Shown: positions 21,724 to 33,530, counted from the stretch's first letter. The stretch: DNA of 64,000 nucleotides from Biomphalaria glabrata (GCF_947242115.1 NC_074728.1:6208425-6272424); one strand, 5' to 3'. Notes: a model not told the origin generated them from the sequence alone. Made by a program: numbers and translations.

Positions 21724-21887
21724 TACAATTTGGTCTAAATAATCTGCTTCGTTTTTATTTTGTCTTTGTAAACTATTCATTTAGATTATCAGCCAATGTC
21801 GTCAATTCTAAAGATTAAGGATGAGTGCAGTTAGTGACATGACTAACCCTAACCCTACATCCATTGTGTGCCACGGGTCTATTTAAA

Positions 21888-21898
21888 TTTATTTTATT
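21888..21898 (-). terminator. Poly(A) signals AATAAA (two overlapping), minus strand, candidate end of the GABP beta gene
   Basis: The plus-strand text TTTATTTTATT gives two overlapping AATAAA on the minus strand. They lie about 1.2 kb downstream of the last GABP beta coding exon and face the plus-strand signal at 21718. Confidence 0.4.
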
Positions 21899-21999
21899 CT
21901 TCAGTGTAAGTCTTTGAAAAGAGCTTTTCTTATGAGAGCTCTCCCATTGTCTCCTTTTTAGGGGACATCTGAGCAGAACATGGTTATTTGTATTGCTTG

Positions 22000-23129
22000 T
22001 GTATGTCTATTATTAAGCATTCAAGGAATCTAATTATTTACATAAATTAAAAAAGAAAACTACAAAATGAATTTATCATAAAAATTTGTCAATTATAATT
22101 ATTCAACAGAACCATTTTAAAATGTACAAAGTTGATGAATGATAAAATAATGACATAAATACAAAACCATAAGATAAACATTAAAATAAATAAATCTAGG
22201 ACTTTTTTTTCTGAACTGATAATTTCAATGACCTGTATCTAAGTCTTTTTTATACCAAGTAACAAAAAGTATTTAAATATTTCATTTAATTATTAATGCA
22301 CCACCAATTCACTAAAAAAAAAAAAAAAAAAGTTAACAAAACAATCATTACATAGCGCACACATGTAGTAAATGGGGCACAAAGAACATCCAAATCTTAA
22401 ATTTTACCACCAATTTGCTTCATGTTATACAACAATAAGGAATAGTACCTTATAACCCCCCCAAATATTATGTATTCTTCATCCAAGCCCCCCCCCACCC
22501 AACCATATAAAGGTGAACCATAGTGATGTAATTCAAGAGTCAATAAAGCTTTGCAGTCTCCATTAGTCAAGCCATCTCAAGCTCATTCGCCCCTCCAATC
22601 CTCAGCCAACTGTGAATAAGTCGCAAAGAATTGGTTCCATGGCACTAACAACTTTTAGCAATAAAGCCCATAATCCACGTGCTGTATATTACATAACCCC
22701 CCCCTCCCCCCAATACTGAAAGAGGCTGAGCCCCACTGCTGTAAGCAACACTTTGGGCCACATGTTTGGGGGGCTTGACATATGAAGAACTGTACAAGCA
22801 CACACAAGTATAACAACATTTTGTACACAGTACAAATCAATCATTGTCCCAAGCATGAAAAAAATACCTTTTTAACAAACGGTTCAGGCCTGAACAGTCA
22901 AAAGCATAAGACATCAAACTACTTTGTAGATCTTGGTTTAAATTACAGCAACCTGTAGTATGAGGAACCAAGCATTTGATGGGAACTCAATGGATGCCTT
23001 ACGGTTAAACTATGACAAGAAAATAATTTATCTCATAAGAAGAGATTTTAAAAACTTTCCTCCCGAAACATATGAACATCTGATAATATTTTGCAAGCGC
23101 CTGTAGCTGAGGATTTTTGGTGTTGTTTT
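22000..23129 (-). other. Probable 3' UTR of the GABP beta gene
   Basis: No coding exon is recognisable on either strand after the TAA at 23130-23132. The stretch is T-rich on the minus strand (A-rich as printed), with C-rich runs at about 22455-22500 and 22694-22710. Confidence 0.45.
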
Positions 23130-23219
23130 TTACTCTGATCCTTGATTTTCTTCTGCTAGTTGAAGTTGCAGTTCATCTTCTTCTTCCAATGTGATACCTT
23201 CTTCTTGATGGGCAGTATT
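23130..23219 (-). CDS. GABPB: GABP beta exon 10, short zipper-like C-terminus
   Basis: A good acceptor (TTTTGTTTTCATCAG) opens a 30-codon phase-0 frame reading [18 protein letters not shown] then [11 protein letters not shown] and stop. The run [10 protein letters not shown] resembles the start of the vertebrate GABPB1 leucine zipper (ALQKQLDEAN), but it ends after about two turns. Confidence 0.6.
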   Translation of the reverse strand, partial: NTAHQEEGITLEEEDELQLQLAEENQGSE

Positions 23220-25070
23220 CTGATGAAAACAAAAATTATTGATTACAAAAAAAAAGGATCAGGGTCTAAGAAAAGGGTGAAAATTATGCTCGATATGAAA
23301 CAATTATATTGCAATGAAGGAGGCCAAACAGATTAACAAGATTATCAAACAGATTAACAAGATTTCATTTACATTCTTTGCGATAGAACTTTATAAATTA
23401 AATAATTACTAGCATGTCTACAATAAAAAAAAGTAGTATTGCATTAAAAATTTATTAAAACTGAATTTGATTATGAAAGCAATATTAATGTTTCAACAGT
23501 AGGATAGGGAAATAATGATTGGGATATGTGATTTACATCCATTTGAGACCAATACTGAAGTAGAAACCTAGTGAAGCAGAAATCAATGATAGTTCTAATT
23601 TTTATGATGTTAGATTTAGTCAAACTGGAGAGAAGAATGCAAATAAATCTAGCAATTTAAATGTTATAAACTCATTACACCTATTAATGACTGGAAACAT
23701 GATGCTAATCCTTAGGACGTTTTCTCTTTAATTGAAAGTAGATTTTTTTTTAAGGTGAATTTAGTTAAAAAACAAACAAATCCTTCACAAAAAAATCTTG
23801 ACTAGAGAGCCATAATGCACAAAACCCTACTTACTAAAAACTACAGTTAACATATTGACTACAGAACAATAATGCACAAAACACATAAGTGGCTATTAAC
23901 TTCAGCAGAACAAAAGTTTCTGTTCATACAGATAATATAAATCATGGCTAGTTTTGTGCACATCTAATGTACAAAGGACTACCATTTTATATTAGTTTTT
24001 GTGTACATTTTAGACCTCATTAGATGTTTCTTCTTCCCCCATTTCTTCAGATCCAACCATTCCTCCATTGGCTTCTTCAATGACCAGAGGATTGCCATCT
24101 TCGTCTGTGACATGAGTGATGTCTGAAAAAGTGATTGTTTAATGTCAAAGAAAATGCATCACTCACTGATATGTTACATCTTACATTTTTTTTTCTCTAA
24201 ATTTACTTTTTAGACTTAGTGTTGATATATAGCAGGAATTAGTTTGATGACTGACGATAGAACTGCACAGATGAAGGTCAAAACATCTACAGAGATGTAG
24301 ACATAACAAATGTTTAAAATATATCTGGACAAAATCCGAAATGAATATCTAGTCAGCCCAAAAAAGAGAACTTGGTACACTGAGTGTGATGGTAAACAGT
24401 AACAGGATCTTATAATGTTGAAATAACTTAAAAAGAACTAAAAAGATACAAGTAACATGAAAAGACATTAAAAGTTACTTATGGAAAAAAAAAGAAAGCT
24501 CAAGTTATTTCTTAAACCCAGTAAGTGTTTAGGTCTTACTTTCTTCATTAGATAACAAATAAATGAGATGGCCTCAATGAAAAAAAAAAAAAAAAAAAAA
24601 AAAAAAAACAGCCTGGTAATTAAAAAGATTTATAGTTAATTTAAACTCACTAGTTCTGTAGCGCTATTGGACAACCTTGATTAAATCAAGTAGAGAGTTC
24701 GAAAAAGTTGCCAGAACAAACATTCTTTGTCCACCTGAGTAAGTGACCAGCTACTCATTGACAGAGAAACCTTATCAACTATAGTAGTCAATGTTCAGCC
24801 AATAGCCTTATCTTTCAGACACGTAATATGATTTATATTGTTTCTCACCCCCGTCTTGACCTTCTTGAATTATGGCCTCTTCCATGATAATCTGCCCCTC
24901 CGACTCCACATCCTCGTCCGAGTCATCCTCAGCTCTTGTCACAATGGTAATAACATTCTGAAAAGTGAACAAACACAAGTTACTCACAGGTTAATTTGTT
25001 CATACTTGCATCCTGTTCTACTAAAGTTTCCAGTACAAGTGTTGACGAAACAGAACTGCCTAGTATAGTT

Positions 25071-25108
<38 letters not shown>

Positions 25109-28100
25109 ACCCCTTTTCTAGGTCCAAGTTAAAAGATGTTGTGCATCAATTAGAACTAAGCTGAAATCACTACTACAGTAGCCTAGGCTCATAAACAAAA
25201 GGTAAATGCTAAAAATGTGATCAGAAAATTTCCACATTCTATAGCTTAAATACCTGTACACATTCGTCAGAGAGTCAGTTGATAGAGAAATAAAAAGGCC
25301 AAAGACCAAACTCGAAATTAGTAACATTTAATAATAGTACAGAAACTGACCTGAGACACAGGGGTGCCACCCATGAGACTAAGTAAACCCTGAAACTTGA
25401 ATTTCCAAATTTTACAAACCCTGAAATAATAAGCCCCAGACTTTACCAACCCTGAAACGTACCGCATATACAATTTAAGCACCAAAATTTTACGAAAGAA
25501 GAACAGTATTAAATTACTACCTAGATCTATATCATAATATGCCCCCCATGTTTTAAATATGTAATTAGTAAGCCTATCATTATAATAAATAGAGTTTGTG
25601 TGTATTTATTGATAAAGCTTGTAATACAAGTTAAGAGGATTTAGTACAATTTTATATTAACAATAATTGTAACCCCCCCCCCCCCCCCCCCCCCCCAAAC
25701 ACACAGATATTTTAAATGATGTTTCTCTCTTAACATTTTTTCCCTCATTATTCCTTTGAAGCAGCCTACTTTAATCAACAATGATAAAACTGATTCCATC
25801 AATGTACATGCATGGACCAGTAAATCTATTGCAACAAGATGATAAAATTGATTTGAGATTTAGTCCAAATCTACTCCAAAATGAACATTTAGATTTAGTT
25901 TCTAATAATTAAATGTAGACCTAGATGGCTAGAATGTGCTGGACAGCTTTTACATAAATTAATTATAATTTATTTGTATAAATCTATTGACCAATCGATC
26001 TATTTTTTCTAGCCTCTAAGTCTTCAGGTGAACGCAAACTTACTAATTTAATTCTTCAATCATTGATTCTAGTTCTGATCTAAAAACGATGTAAATATCC
26101 TAAATCTAGGATCATACTTCTATAATACTCTAGACCAACATAGCTCTAGACAGGCTAAGGCTCTATGTCTATATGAAACCTATACAAATATTAAAATATA
26201 AAACACGGAAAGAAAAAAAAATCTAATTTCTCACTCGTGAATTTTTTTCTTTCTATTTCTAGATCTAGGACTAGGTACACGAGTAGATCTAGACTATTCT
26301 AGACTATTATTGACTATATCTATAATAAATACAAGACTTTACAGTCTAGATCAGATCTAGATTGATCATAGAAATAGATCCAGACTCTAAATCGAGCTGG
26401 TTCGAGGCGCATTCCGTAGATCTAGAAATTCTCTATAGATCTAGAATGTTTACACTTTTTTGTCACTTTAAAAAAAAAAATACTGTACCGGTAAATAAAG
26501 CTTTGTGCGCATGCAAAGTGAAAGTCTAGCGAATCGCGAGATATGAGAATGGTCGATTTTGTTTAAAAAAGGGGGCTCGCGCGATCGGAACTAACAAGAA
26601 TGACAAGAAATTTCAAAAAATCTAAATCAACTAAAACCCTGGATTTTAACAAAATTGTAGTATGCAAACCCGGAGGGGGGAAAAATCGGACCCCTCAAAA
26701 CCTGCATTTCAGGGTTATTCCGGAAAAGTGGCACCCCTGCTGAGACATCGCAACCTGTTTGCATTTTAGACCAAAATTTGTCGTCAAGTTTCAGGCCGTG
26801 GCGACGGACCTGTGTCTTGGCAACGAGCTATTGGTAAAAAATACCCACAGGTAGCGGTGTCGCAGGTCAGTGTCCAGGCTTTCTATAATGATTGGTCTCG
26901 GTTCAACCCAGATGCAGCATCATAAATTCCCAAAGGTTTTACTGACCCTAGGATGATGATGATATTTTGTGCCCTATTATTTGGTTATATTTAATACACA
27001 ATTTTCTCTCATTTAAAATTTGGTTCCTAGTGCAGTTTAAATAAGTAACATGCCTGCATCATTCATGGTTTCAACATTTAGCTTCACATTTGTACTTTCA
27101 TTTAATAAAAAATGAAAAAAAAAGAAAAGAAGTTTCCATCATTCTTAAATGCAACACAGCAAAAAAATGGAGAAAAATAATTTACTCACATCTCCATCTT
27201 CATCATCCACATCTCCCTCCTCATGTCCTGTGCCATGCTCCACAATGGATTCTTCTGTGATCTCTTCTCCCATGCCTCCCTCATTTACTTCTTCCAGCTC
27301 CTCACCATCCTCTTCTGTCACTCCATGCATCCCAGCCTCCTGCTGAATGAACTGGTTCAGGGCTATTTTACCAGCCTCTGTGTTCAGACATCAAAATTTT
27401 TCTACTTAGTTATAACTCTTTAAAAGTCTAATCTATTAGAATATAGCTCACTTAACAGTTAGTAAGGGTGTTAGGTAGTCAGCACAATGACCAACGGCTT
27501 TGGCTTCCCTAAAGTATGTCAGGTACCCATTAGAGTAGGATGGAATCAGAGGCATCCTAAGAATACAGAAGGTTGAAAATCCCAGTTTTCTGCTGGAATT
27601 TGAGCTTGAGAACACTGAGTTCTGACGCCAAGTGATTTACCACTTAGCAATAATTATAAAAACAAGTCATTATTCCTCAAAGTAAATTTGCTTTGCAATT
27701 ACACATGATAAAACTTTTGCTAAAAAATAGATTTCAAATTCTATTTATAAATGTTAATACATAAGCACGAAAATCTCAATAAAATATTTCGGTAATGATA
27801 ATGATAAGAAGAAAAAAAAAAAAAGCTTTTAATTTTTAACAGCTTTAATTGCTTAGGAATAAAAAATTGAAAAAAAAAATCATTAAAAAAAAGGCTGAAT
27901 TCTGATAAAAAAATTCAAAGAATATTTTTAAGCAAGACAAATAAATGACAAACACTTGTTATAACAGATATTAAGTAAAGTCTAGATCTTCTGGAAACTA
28001 AAGTTAACCTGAAGAGATGCATAAAAAATTGTACAAAAGTGAAATACAATCATTTGAAATTTTCTATTAAAAAAACAACAACAAAACTTTTATTTCATAG

Positions 28101-31100
28101 GTAAAAAAAAATCTGAAGGAAAAAAGAAAGGGAAATAAGAAGACATTGAAATTCTGAACATTTTTCAGCTGCTTTCTATCACTGAAGATCTTACCTGTCA
28201 ATGTTATGGTCTGTCCACTCTCTACAGCAGAGGCTATGAGACTGCCATCAGTGGTGATCATGGTAATACCTTGGCTCTCTAGCCAGCTCATGGCTTCAGA
28301 TGTAGATGTGTGATCTGACAAATGGAACAATCATCACTATTACAAAATTCAAACCTTTTCAAAAAGTCATTTATAAAATGGGAAAGCAGTTAGTTTATCA
28401 AGGTTTGAAAAATTTGTCGCTGCTAGTTTTATAATGAGATTACCACAACAGCGTTACAACATACACTTACTACCAGAATTAGGGGCTGTAGCCTCTGCTA
28501 ATGCTGCTAGGGTGGCCAATACAGACGTGCTGCTCTGGTCAGTGGAGTCATCAGGCTCTGACTTGATTACTAAGCAAGATAAAGAAATTGGCTTAAATAG
28601 ATATAGAATAATACAGGTGTATGGTTATGTATTGTTATTTATGTAAATACAACCTCCTACCAATCTTGAATAATTCATACACTGCCAATTTAAGCAACGT
28701 ATACATCAAGCTAGTGAAATAATAAACACACAAGGAAAATAAAAAAAGAAATAAAATTTAAGAAAAATAAATGCATGCTTTCATTGCAATTTATTTTTTA
28801 AGCTTTCGTAATGCTTGGTTTGACTCTTTGTCATGTTAAATGGTCGAGAATTTTGACCTATGGGTCGGAATGAGAAAGTGGCTATTTCCCATCCTTCTTT
28901 CAGAAGCTCCCCTATTAACTAAACAATCCTTTAATCTATTTTTCAGGGTTTTATCTTCTTAAGCCACATGTGCTTCTCCATGCCTTACCAGTAACAAAGT
29001 ACAACCTCATAATGGCGAGAGGGATCTAAACATAGCATACAACCACCATGAGGAATGGTATCTAATTTGCCTAATTAGAAACATCCTCACCAATGCCACC
29101 TTAGCCTATTAATAGATCCATTTTCCCTCATGGATGTTTTCCCAACTGAGGCTAGGTCTGTGCCTGTTATCTTCACCAATAACTAAACAAGACACCAAAT
29201 TTATTTCGTTTTAAATACATACTAATTAACTTTTTATATTACTGGTATATAAAAATATGAAATATATTAAAAGGGAATATTTACATTTATCTGTGTCTAT
29301 GACTAGACCATCAACTCCATCGCTGGTCGACACTGTCTCTGTCACTAGTGTTTCTGATGTTTCTATGTTAATGGTGTCAGAGTCCTCTATCACACCGGAT
29401 GTGTCCTGATGCAGCTGCAACAGCTGAGCAATGTCTGTTCTCCCATTGGCTATAGCAATGTCTAAGGGCGTGCGATTAAACTGCCCAACAACACACAATT
29501 TTTAAAATCAAATTAATTGCTCTATCAGAGTACATTTTTTAAAATATAAATTTTTTAACTATATTTGTAGCGAAATTAAACAAAAGATTAAATTTTTAAC
29601 TCAATGATTTTTCACCTTGTCTTCTAGTGTAGCATCAGCACCATTTCTAATCAAAGTGGCTATAATGTTCACATGACCTTTCTCTGTTGACCAGTGGAGA
29701 GGGGTCATTTTCAACTGAAAACAAAAAGTTTCAACACTTGAATTGAGACACAACAATATGAACAGAAAAAAAAAAGTAAAAGTAATAAATATTGTACATA
29801 TTCCCCCTTTTCTTAATGAGCAAATGATGACCAGTTATCTAAGTGTTCTTCTGATTAAAATGATAAGCAAGAATTTTTTATTTTTTTTTTTATATTTAGT
29901 CATTTTTTTTAATGGTTTAAAAAAAATCTTCATTAAAATTTATGGAAGCAATTTAAAAAGAAAAAGGTTATTCTGACAACTACTGAAAGTAAACTGGCTC
30001 ACATCAGAGACATATTCTCTAGGTAAACATTACTGTTCTTGTTACCATGTTTAATTTAGTTTTGGTTCATCATTTCTATTCCAAATCATTAAATGAAGAA
30101 TTTAAGATAAAGGGTTTGGGTTTTTGGCACATCAGCACAATTTAGGCCATTTTGCAAGAAGAAAGACCAACATCAGCCAGGAACAATAAGACAAGTTGCT
30201 AATAAATTAACATTTATTCTAAATAAGTTATAATTGAACGGGGTCTCCAAAAAATCAACATGATTGGAAATTTATTTCTTCCATACTTGCATCTTAAATT
30301 AGCGTATTCTTTTGTTGATTACAAATTACATTAAATTCAAAATCTGATTCTTTGGTTGTTTTTTTAACACGAGCTCATTAACTATTTATAAACAACAAAC
30401 AAAAAGAAGCTAGGATAAAAAAATTCAATCACAGATCTATTTACGTAAAAATCAATTTTACCATATCTTTTGCATCAATATCTGCATTACTCTGTAACAA
30501 TAACTGGACAATTGCCAGGTGACCTTCCTGTGAAGCTACATGTAAAGGTGTCCTGTCCACTTTAGTTCTAGCATCCCTGCTGATGCCTGCACGCAGAAGA
30601 ACTTCTGCTGTCTCCTGATGACCATATTGAGCGGCAAAGTGTAATGGCGATGTTCCCAGCTGTTAACAAAATTGTCAATAGATACAAAAAAACTATTTTG
30701 GGAAAAGAAAAAGTTGTGCTTGTTAAGCTCGATTCAGAAGCAATAAAAAAAAAATATTTAAAATATAGTCAAAGCAAGGGAAGTAAACTGCATAAAATCT
30801 TTAAGTATGGTTGTATTGAGAGACTTTTATCTGGTCAGTATAAAGACAAAGCCCCTTAATTTTCTACAAAATAACTGAATGTAGTCTATACATTTATATA
30901 AGTTTTATATGAATTTGAAATTTAACAATAAATTAAGGTTATAATATTAAGCATAAATGAAATATTATTTTTGAGTCATAACGTTGTAGTTAACTATTAT
31001 GCTAAGCATAATTTTTTTTTATTTAAATATATTTGAATCATCTAAAAGGCAATTACCCAGTCTGTGGTAAAAGGTGCTCCATTTGACATCAATGCTCGAA

Positions 31101-31235
31101 CTGTATCAGTTTCCCCGCGCTTAGCTGCCTCCAACAAACGCTTTCCCAAGTCCACAAGAGACATTCTCCTTGAGCCTTCTAGCGGCCTTGAAATTATATT
31201 CTCTACCGTCTGAATGGCTTCCACTATCATTTGAT
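23130..31235 (-). CDS. GABPB: GA-binding protein subunit beta (GABP beta), ankyrin-repeat transcription factor subunit
   Basis: Exons on the minus strand, 5' to 3': 31235-31057 (ATG at 31164), 30659-30462, 29714-29616, 29480-29285, 28569-28471, 28314-28195, 27377-27190, 24957-24849, 24122-24010/24016 and 23219-23130. Phases match at every join and the introns are GT-AG. The N-terminus [20 protein letters not shown] and [10 protein letters not shown]-like end of exon 1 are diagnostic of the family. Exons 1-4 give the ankyrin repeats (residues about 5-155) that bind the ETS protein GABP alpha. The middle carries [15 protein letters not shown] and [14 protein letters not shown], which match the family's activation and nuclear-import part. 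The C-terminal third is very acidic. The total is about 409 residues ending in exon 9, or 437 if exon 10 is spliced in. In the family the alpha/beta complex acts in the nucleus on mitochondrial, ribosomal and housekeeping promoters. The long leucine zipper of vertebrate GABPB1 is missing or reduced to a short piece in exon 10. Confidence 0.92.
24010..24122 (-). CDS. GABPB: GABP beta exon 9, possible terminal exon
   Basis: It encodes [20 protein letters not shown] and an acidic run, then GAG GTC TAA. The TAA at 24012-24010 ends the frame. The same place (GAG/GTCTAA) is a weak 5' splice site that would join in phase 0 to exon 10. Both outcomes are possible. Confidence 0.7.
24580..24608. repeat. 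Poly-A run of 29 in a GABP beta intron
   Basis: Uninterrupted A run as printed. Its length is uncertain in any assembly. Confidence 0.8.
25072..25104. repeat. Poly-G run of 33 in a GABP beta intron
   Basis: Uninterrupted G run. It could form G-quadruplexes and is prone to length error. A 24-base poly-C run at 25673-25696 lies nearby. Confidence 0.85.
25351..25358. repeat. Left 8-bp target duplication of a hAT element (CTGAGACA)
   Basis: CTGAGACA directly precedes the terminal CAGGGGTGCCAC and recurs exactly at 26740-26747 after GTGGCACCCCTG. Confidence 0.9.
25359..26739. mobile_element. Non-autonomous hAT-type DNA transposon, 1381 bp, in an intron of GABP beta
   Basis: The element is bounded by perfect 12-bp inverted ends CAGGGGTGCCAC / GTGGCACCCCTG and perfect 8-bp target duplications CTGAGACA. 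Behind the ends both sides carry AACCCTGAAA-type motifs in inverted order. There is no transposase frame. The interior holds a poly-C run and a region packed with AGATCTAGA-type palindromes. The 8-bp duplication and CAGGG terminus place it in the hAT superfamily. It lies in the intron between exons 7 and 8. Confidence 0.9.
26740..26747. repeat. Right 8-bp target duplication (CTGAGACA)
   Basis: Identical to 25351-25358. Confidence 0.9.
27464..27655 (-). mobile_element. tRNA-derived SINE (family A), copy 5, diverged
   Basis: As printed it carries ATGTCAGGTACCCATTAGAG, GAAAATCCCAGTTTTC and the decayed tRNA head near GATTTACCACTTAGC, in the inverted family order. It sits just upstream, in the sense of the gene, of GABP beta exon 7. 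Confidence 0.75.
30115..30160 (-). repeat. Short repeat piece related to the insert at 57941-58200
   Basis: The complement TGGCCTAAATTGTGCTGATG matches TGGCCTAAATTGTGCCAATG at 58159-58178. It is a fragment of a dispersed family in a GABP beta intron. Confidence 0.6.
31057..31235 (-). CDS. GABPB: First coding exon of GABP beta, with two possible start codons
   Basis: The acceptor at 31238-31236 is followed by an in-frame ATG at 31230-31228 ([20 protein letters not shown]) and by the ATG at 31164 that matches the conserved family start MSLVDLG. The conserved one is preferred. The upstream one would add 22 residues. The donor is GTAATT after TGG. Confidence 0.85.
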
Positions 31236-31336
31236 CTGAACAGATAGAAATAATATATTTGAAAATGGGACATACATTATGAAACATTTAACATTATAAT
31301 GCATAAATATGTTTCAACCCAGCTCTGAAATCCATA

Positions 31337-31410
31337 TAGTAAAGTACCCCTATCAGACATCACGATCTACAGGGCAGATAGTGTAAAGTATGGCAAATGG
31401 TTGTTTGTTT
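31337..31410 (-). mobile_element. tRNA-derived SINE (family A), short 3' fragment
   Basis: ACCCCTATCAGACATCACGAT followed by CTACAGGGCAGATAGTGTAAAG matches the inverted 3' end of family A. Confidence 0.6.
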
Positions 31411-31629
31411 CCAAATGTTTTATATAAGTGTTCCTTCAGAGTTTCAGATAATGTAGATCTACATTTGTATTTGACATTATTTAAAAAAACACTAAATGCA
31501 TTCACTCTCCACAATATAAATATTATTTCATTCAGCTTATTTATATTAGGGTCTAGAGTCTAAAATCTATCATAAAATTACTTTACTAGTAACTAGAATT
31601 TACTAGATCTAGACTACACTCTATAATAT

Positions 31630-31760
31630 AATGGCTGCCTGCTCGTGTGGTATGTGCTCTGGACTGTCGTTCGGACTTCTCTATGGTCCTGGGTTCATAC
31701 CCTGTCTGCCTCCTGTGGGAGGTTTCAACAAGGAAGTTAAAGGAACATCCAAAACATTTT
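31630..31760 (+). mobile_element. SINE-like repeat (family B), copy 4
   Basis: ATGGCTGCCTGCTCGTGTGG, then TGCTCTGGACTGTCGTTCGG, GGGTTCATACCCTG and AAAGGAACATCCAAAACAT are seen. The head resembles a tRNA A box region and GGGTTCATACC a B box. Confidence 0.75.
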
Positions 31761-33279
31761 TTTATAATCAAGACTATTTTAATCTACGACTAGATCTAGA
31801 ATCTAGCTACAGTACCATATTTGCACTTATTAAGTTATGTTATTATCATATTACTTACAATTTATAGACTAAATTTAAATCTACAGTAGGTAGTTTGACA
31901 CCCTTACTCTACTGGCCTATAATCTATAAACTGCTGGACTAGCTGCTATATTATAGTTTTGAAACAGCATGGCTAGACTTCCAAAAGAGATAATCTTAAA
32001 GGAGGATTCCTAAGCTTTCGAATGATACCAAATTGTCAACAAACGAAAGCCATGTTTATTTAGAAAATTTACAGTAAAGTCATTGGTAAGAATGATTTTG
32101 CATTTACTATCATTTTTAAACAAGCTTGGTATTTTTTTTTTATTTAGACCTAGATTTATGCTTAAAGTTTGTCATTTTATATATTATTTTTTAATGAAAT
32201 TTTGTCCTCCAAAATTAAAAAAACTTACCCTCTTATCAGTTATAAATGATGCCAAACTACGTTATTTTTCGAAATGGGTAAGTGGAAAAATTATAACTAC
32301 CATAACAATCTATAATTATAGTCATTAATAGTATTAAAATCAATATTTCTATTATAGAGTAGTGTTAGAAATCTTTTTTTTCTATAGGCCCCTACTTAGG
32401 TTTACAAAATATAAAAGGAAATCAGCTTATTAAGGCATTAAGTTAAGAAGCAAGTTTGGGTTCATCCTGACGATGTTACTGTTAAATGAAGTCACTCCAT
32501 AATGCAGCGACATGTGGAGCCAGACATTAGCCATTCTCATTGATAATATGAAGTATAAATGATTTATCATATATATGCATTGTTTAAGTTTAATAAATTA
32601 ATGGCTTATCTTTGAATCCTATACTGGAGACTATAGTTAGTATACTAATACTGACACTGTGACACTACTACTCAGGAGTACTAGACTCTAGATCTAGATT
32701 GATTTCTATATTTATACATAACTGTAACATAGTAACAATAACATATTAAACATACAAATGACACATTACTAACAATACATTTTATACATAGATTCTAGTA
32801 TGATAAGTATGAAGTATGATAGTAAGATTAAAGAAAGATAGTTTATAAGTTTAGTCAGTTTAGACTTAGTCGTCTTAGTTGTACAAGTTTTGAAGTTAGA
32901 TCTAGTTATAGATAGTCACAGTGGTTATAGATCTAGGTCTAGTTAGTAGTCTTAACTGACTTTGTCTTAACTAAGTCTAGTCTCTAGCTAGATCTAGAAC
33001 TACTAGAAGCTAGACTAGTTAGTAATAAGTAAAGTTAGTAGTTTGGAAATAGTCACACTCACAGTTGTCAGTGCTGTCTTTTTGGCACAAGATTGACAAG
33101 ACATGCTAAAAGTCTCCGCCTTAAGAGGGTTAAAAGATCAATTTAGACAGGAAGGATTAATTTAGGTAATTTTTTATGTTAAAAAAATATTCACCATTAA
33201 AAAAACAAGTATGGTTTTAATCTTAGTCCCATTCTGTACCAAAGCAGCATTTTCAAACTTAAGAAGGGGAAAACCAAAT

Positions 33280-33530
33280 AAAACAGGAAGCAGGAAGTTC
33301 AAAACAGTTGTTTACAAACCACGCTTCCGCTATCGGTTTGCATTAATGCCGAAACAATAATGATACTTTTAAAAATCGAATTAAATTGACCTGCTTCTTA
33401 AATGAATGCACGCAAATATTTAACTAATAATTTACCCATAAATTAGTGAAGACGCTGACAAGGTGCACACGCGATCGAAAACATAATGTCGATAACTGAG
33501 CGTACCATGCTAAAACGAGGCTCGGAGAAA
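33280..33530 (-). promoter_or_regulatory. Candidate promoter/first-exon region of GABP beta (weak)
   Basis: Relative to its surroundings this stretch is richer in CpG (ACGCTTCCGC, CACGCGATCGAAA, CGAGGCTCGGAG). It carries three ETS-type cores: AGGAAG twice at about 33289-33299 and CTTCCG at 33324-33329. It lies about 2 kb upstream of the first coding exon and next to the LTR element. No transcript start can be proven. GABP is itself an ETS-site factor, so self-regulation is a possibility only. Confidence 0.3.

Larger units (their letters stand above)
12956..21760 (+). other. Long T-rich non-coding stretch, probable extended 3' UTR and flank of the RNA-binding protein gene
   Basis: No host coding exon is seen. 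The plus strand is persistently T-rich, with many runs of eight or more T. AATAAA signals lie at 13650-13655 (proximal) and 21718-21723 (last before composition flips to A-rich). Several SINEs (17459, 15302, 16196, 17790) and a MITE copy (18158) are embedded. Long T/U-rich 3' UTRs are common for RNA-binding protein genes, but whether one transcript spans all this cannot be told from sequence alone. Confidence 0.45.

Noticed and set aside
27149-27423. Ser/Pro-rich plus-strand frames.
   Set aside because: They lie opposite the acidic exon 7 of GABP beta; Ser/Pro richness is the complement of Glu/Asp codons.
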